Source of the DNA: UBA4823 sp034436035
Lineage (GTDB): Bacteria > Chloroflexota > Anaerolineae > Anaerolineales > UBA4823
Assembly (NCBI GenBank): GCA_034436035.1
Contig: DAOTVW010000241.1
Coordinates: 1 to 15,360, forward strand
DNA: 15,360 nucleotides
Direction of reading: 5' to 3'
The position numbers and the translations under genes are program-made. How positions within the stretch are numbered: position 1 is the stretch's first letter; every line of letters starts with the position of its first letter. This document shows, piece by piece, positions 14,283-15,360 of this stretch. The notes beneath the pieces were generated by a model. It was not told where the DNA came from. It did no database searches and worked only from the letters and a program-made list of their open reading frames with translations.

Positions 14283-14550
14283 GGCAAAATATCTCCTATG
14301 TTAGGGTAATCATCCACGCACTATTAATATGTTGCAAAAAGAGCTGAAAAAGTAACACCTTTTTATAGACCTGTTTCCGTTTACAATGGGTGCAGGCAGG
14401 CAGTTATTTTCATCCTTCATCAACCTATAAAGAAAACGTCACGACGATTATACACTTGGCAAGAGAAACCTCCCATTCTGCATAGTAATTCACCGCATGA
14501 ACGAATATAATAATAATGATCATTGCTAGGAAATTCGTACTCCCCCTTGC
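14283..14550. other. Divergent intergenic region between the sigma gene and the tmRNA segment
   Basis: No gene is supported here. It holds the sigma ribosome site, a TATAAT at 14506-14511, a 10-bp palindrome AATGATCATT at 14515-14524, and a short hairpin that pairs CTCCC (14540-14544) with the first bases of the tmRNA segment (14551-14555). Promoters for both directions should be inside. Confidence 0.5.
14506..14511 (+). promoter_or_regulatory. Possible -10 box upstream of the tmRNA segment
   Basis: A perfect TATAAT lies 39 bp before the expected mature 5' end, a distance that suits a precursor with a short leader. No good -35 hexamer is present at 16-18 bp. A TTGGCA at 14456-14461 is too far away. 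Confidence 0.3.
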
Positions 14551-14713
14551 GGGAGCTGCCTGGTTTCGACTGGCACAGTGTAACCGTTCAGTGCATGGAA
14601 GCCTTGGGCTCGTGCAACAAAGCGAATAAATCGGACTGCCATGATTGGTGTCGAAAATCGAAGCCAACAAAACTGTACGCGCAACAAACCGGTTGAGCAG
14701 TGGTAAGGAATAA
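14551..14713 (+). ncRNA. ssrA: tmRNA (ssrA), 5' part only; 3' half not found
   Basis: tmRNA rescues stalled ribosomes by acting as tRNA and then as a short mRNA. The segment opens with GGGAGCTGCCTGGTTTCGAC, which matches the conserved acceptor strand and D-loop region of tmRNA 5' ends, and has the conserved GTGCATG at 14591-14597. A frame from GCC at 14663 reads ANKTVRATNRLSSGKE and stops with TAA at 14711. Its first part resembles, as I recall it, a Chloroflexus tag (AN...RA..RL), but it does not end in the usual LAA-like degron. No T-arm (GGTTCGA.TCC) and no AGCTCCC-CCA 3' end appears afterwards; a ribosome site and a coding gene start at 14718 instead. It may be a broken copy, or a tmRNA-derived leader. 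The right boundary given here is the tag-frame stop and is arbitrary. Confidence 0.66.
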
Positions 14714-14717
14714 AAGA

Positions 14718-14723
14718 AAGGAG
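14718..14723 (+). promoter_or_regulatory. Ribosome-binding site of the last gene, placed at the end of the tmRNA segment
   Basis: AAGGAG lies five bases before ATG 14729 and five bases after the TAA of the tmRNA tag-like frame. It sits where the tmRNA pseudoknots would be expected if the RNA were complete. Confidence 0.7.
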
Positions 14724-14728
14724 CCTTT

Positions 14729-15360
14729 ATGAAAAAATCTAGCCTGACCGCACTTACTTATGGCATTCTTTTTCTTTTACTCATCCAATCTATGGGCTCT
14801 TTGGTTGAAGCAATTTATATCTTAGACTTGCTGAAAACGTCTCTGGACGAAAAAGCGCTCGGACTACTGTTTTTCTTTGCTCCGCTTTTCTTGTACATTA
14901 TTCCCAAAAAACCATCGAAGAATTTCCTGTGGTTTCTTTTTGCATTAGTTTTTCTGGGGCGTGGTTTTCTCCCATTCCTGCCAACGATAGGAAAGATGAT
15001 AACGAGCGGCATCGCCACGGCGGCGGGCTTGCTGCTTTTACCCTTGTTATTAACATCCCAAAATGATGCAGAAGAGCCATCACAACCCGGTCGCTGGATC
15101 GCCGTTGGATTGGCATTCGCGCTTTTAGGTTCGATTTTATTGCGCACGGTTAATTACAGCCTGGACTACTCCCTGCAAAGCGAGGGCGGCTGGCTTGGAT
15201 GGGTACTCGCTGTCGCCTTAGGTATTTTATTAAAATCATGGGACTGGAAGATAGAACCAGGCGAGCAGTCAAAATCAAGCGCAGCGACCCTTCCGGTTTT
15301 TGGGATTTTTATCATCCTCGCCCTCAGTTTATTTGCGTTTTCAGCACCTGCAGTAATGGC
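14729..15360 (+). CDS. Multi-TM membrane protein, function unknown (N-terminal part)
   Basis: The frame is open from ATG 14729 to the right edge, giving 210 residues of a protein whose end is not in the window. It begins MKKSSLTALTYGILFLLLIQ, and hydrophobic segments lie at about 8-26, 47-60, 67-80, 88-108, 123-137, 156-171 and 191-208. They are joined by short polar loops such as TSQNDAEEPSQPGR. No catalytic motif is visible in this part, and I cannot assign a family; a larger protein with an N-terminal membrane block and a later soluble domain is possible. The start is supported by AAGGAG five bases upstream. A transcript from the promoter region at about 14500 would carry the tmRNA-like segment as its leader. 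Confidence 0.78.
   Translation, partial: MKKSSLTALTYGILFLLLIQSMGSLVEAIYILDLLKTSLDEKALGLLFFFAPLFLYIIPKKPSKNFLWFLFALVFLGRGFLPFLPTIGKMITSGIATAAGLLLLPLLLTSQNDAEEPSQPGRWIAVGLAFALLGSILLRTVNYSLDYSLQSEGGWLGWVLAVALGILLKSWDWKIEPGEQSKSSAATLPVFGIFIILALSLFAFSAPAVM

Noticed and set aside
14283..14550. Circularly permuted tmRNA with its acceptor piece upstream
   Set aside because: The only T-arm-like sequence (AAATTCGTACTCC near 14531) has a broken stem and no CCA. CTCCC pairs with the 5' strand over five bases only.
14425..14670. 81-codon minus-strand frame across the tmRNA segment
   Set aside because: It is antisense to the conserved tmRNA bases and has no ribosome site.
15120..15145. GGTTCGATTTTA resembling a tRNA/tmRNA T-loop
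   Set aside because: It has no stem partner and lies in frame within the membrane protein (ALLGSILLRTV).
1..15360. tRNA genes, CRISPR arrays, transposases or integrases
   Set aside because: I looked for cloverleaf T-loops, regularly spaced direct repeats and recombinase motifs on both strands and saw none that hold up.

Overview
The window looks like a chromosomal segment of a bacterium related to the Anaerolineae (phylum Chloroflexota). This is an inference from protein style, not from a marker gene. Several exported or membrane proteins carry Thr/Pro/Ala-rich linkers next to a lipobox or a membrane anchor. A multi-TM/GAF/HTH protein sits beside an S1-domain protein. An intergenic repeat of the 'GAGATTGCTTCGG...GCAATGAC' type is present. 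Most genes have good Shine-Dalgarno sites and tight spacing, as in a bacterium with operons.

Layout. (1) 1-878, minus: start of a branched-chain amino-acid ABC transporter binding lipoprotein that runs off the left edge. (2) 879-1329: a 451-bp divergent intergenic region with a perfect 9+3+9 palindrome. (3) 1330-3847, plus: lspA, an RluD-type pseudouridine synthase and a low-specificity threonine aldolase, closely packed and followed by a hairpin. (4) 3848-4120: an intergenic or leader region with an extended -10 box, a perfect 10+3+10 palindrome and other hairpins. (5) 4121-9842, plus: a probable operon of purine nucleoside phosphorylase, a two-TM protein with an external beta domain, a GNAT acetyltransferase, a multi-TM/GAF/HTH regulator-like protein, a three-S1-domain RNA-binding protein (17-bp overlap with the previous gene) and a ComEA-like DNA-uptake protein. 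(6) 10069-11040, plus: a stand-alone aldo/keto reductase. (7) 11041-11292: a convergent intergenic region with a hairpin, a copy of a dispersed repeat and a perfect palindrome. (8) 14282-11293, minus: an ECF-type sigma factor translationally coupled to an 805-residue single-pass membrane protein, probably its anti-sigma/sensor. (9) 14283-15360, plus: a divergent promoter region, a well-matched 5' end of tmRNA (ssrA) without any recognisable 3' half, then a Shine-Dalgarno site and the start of an unidentified multi-TM protein that leaves the window.

Together the region mixes housekeeping functions (lipoprotein maturation, rRNA modification, purine salvage, threonine/glycine metabolism) with signalling (membrane regulator, sigma/anti-sigma pair) and DNA uptake. 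The most unusual points are the tmRNA that is cut off within or near its tag frame and merges into an mRNA leader, the 7TM-GAF-HTH protein without a kinase domain, and the sigma-coupled membrane protein with a very large outer domain.
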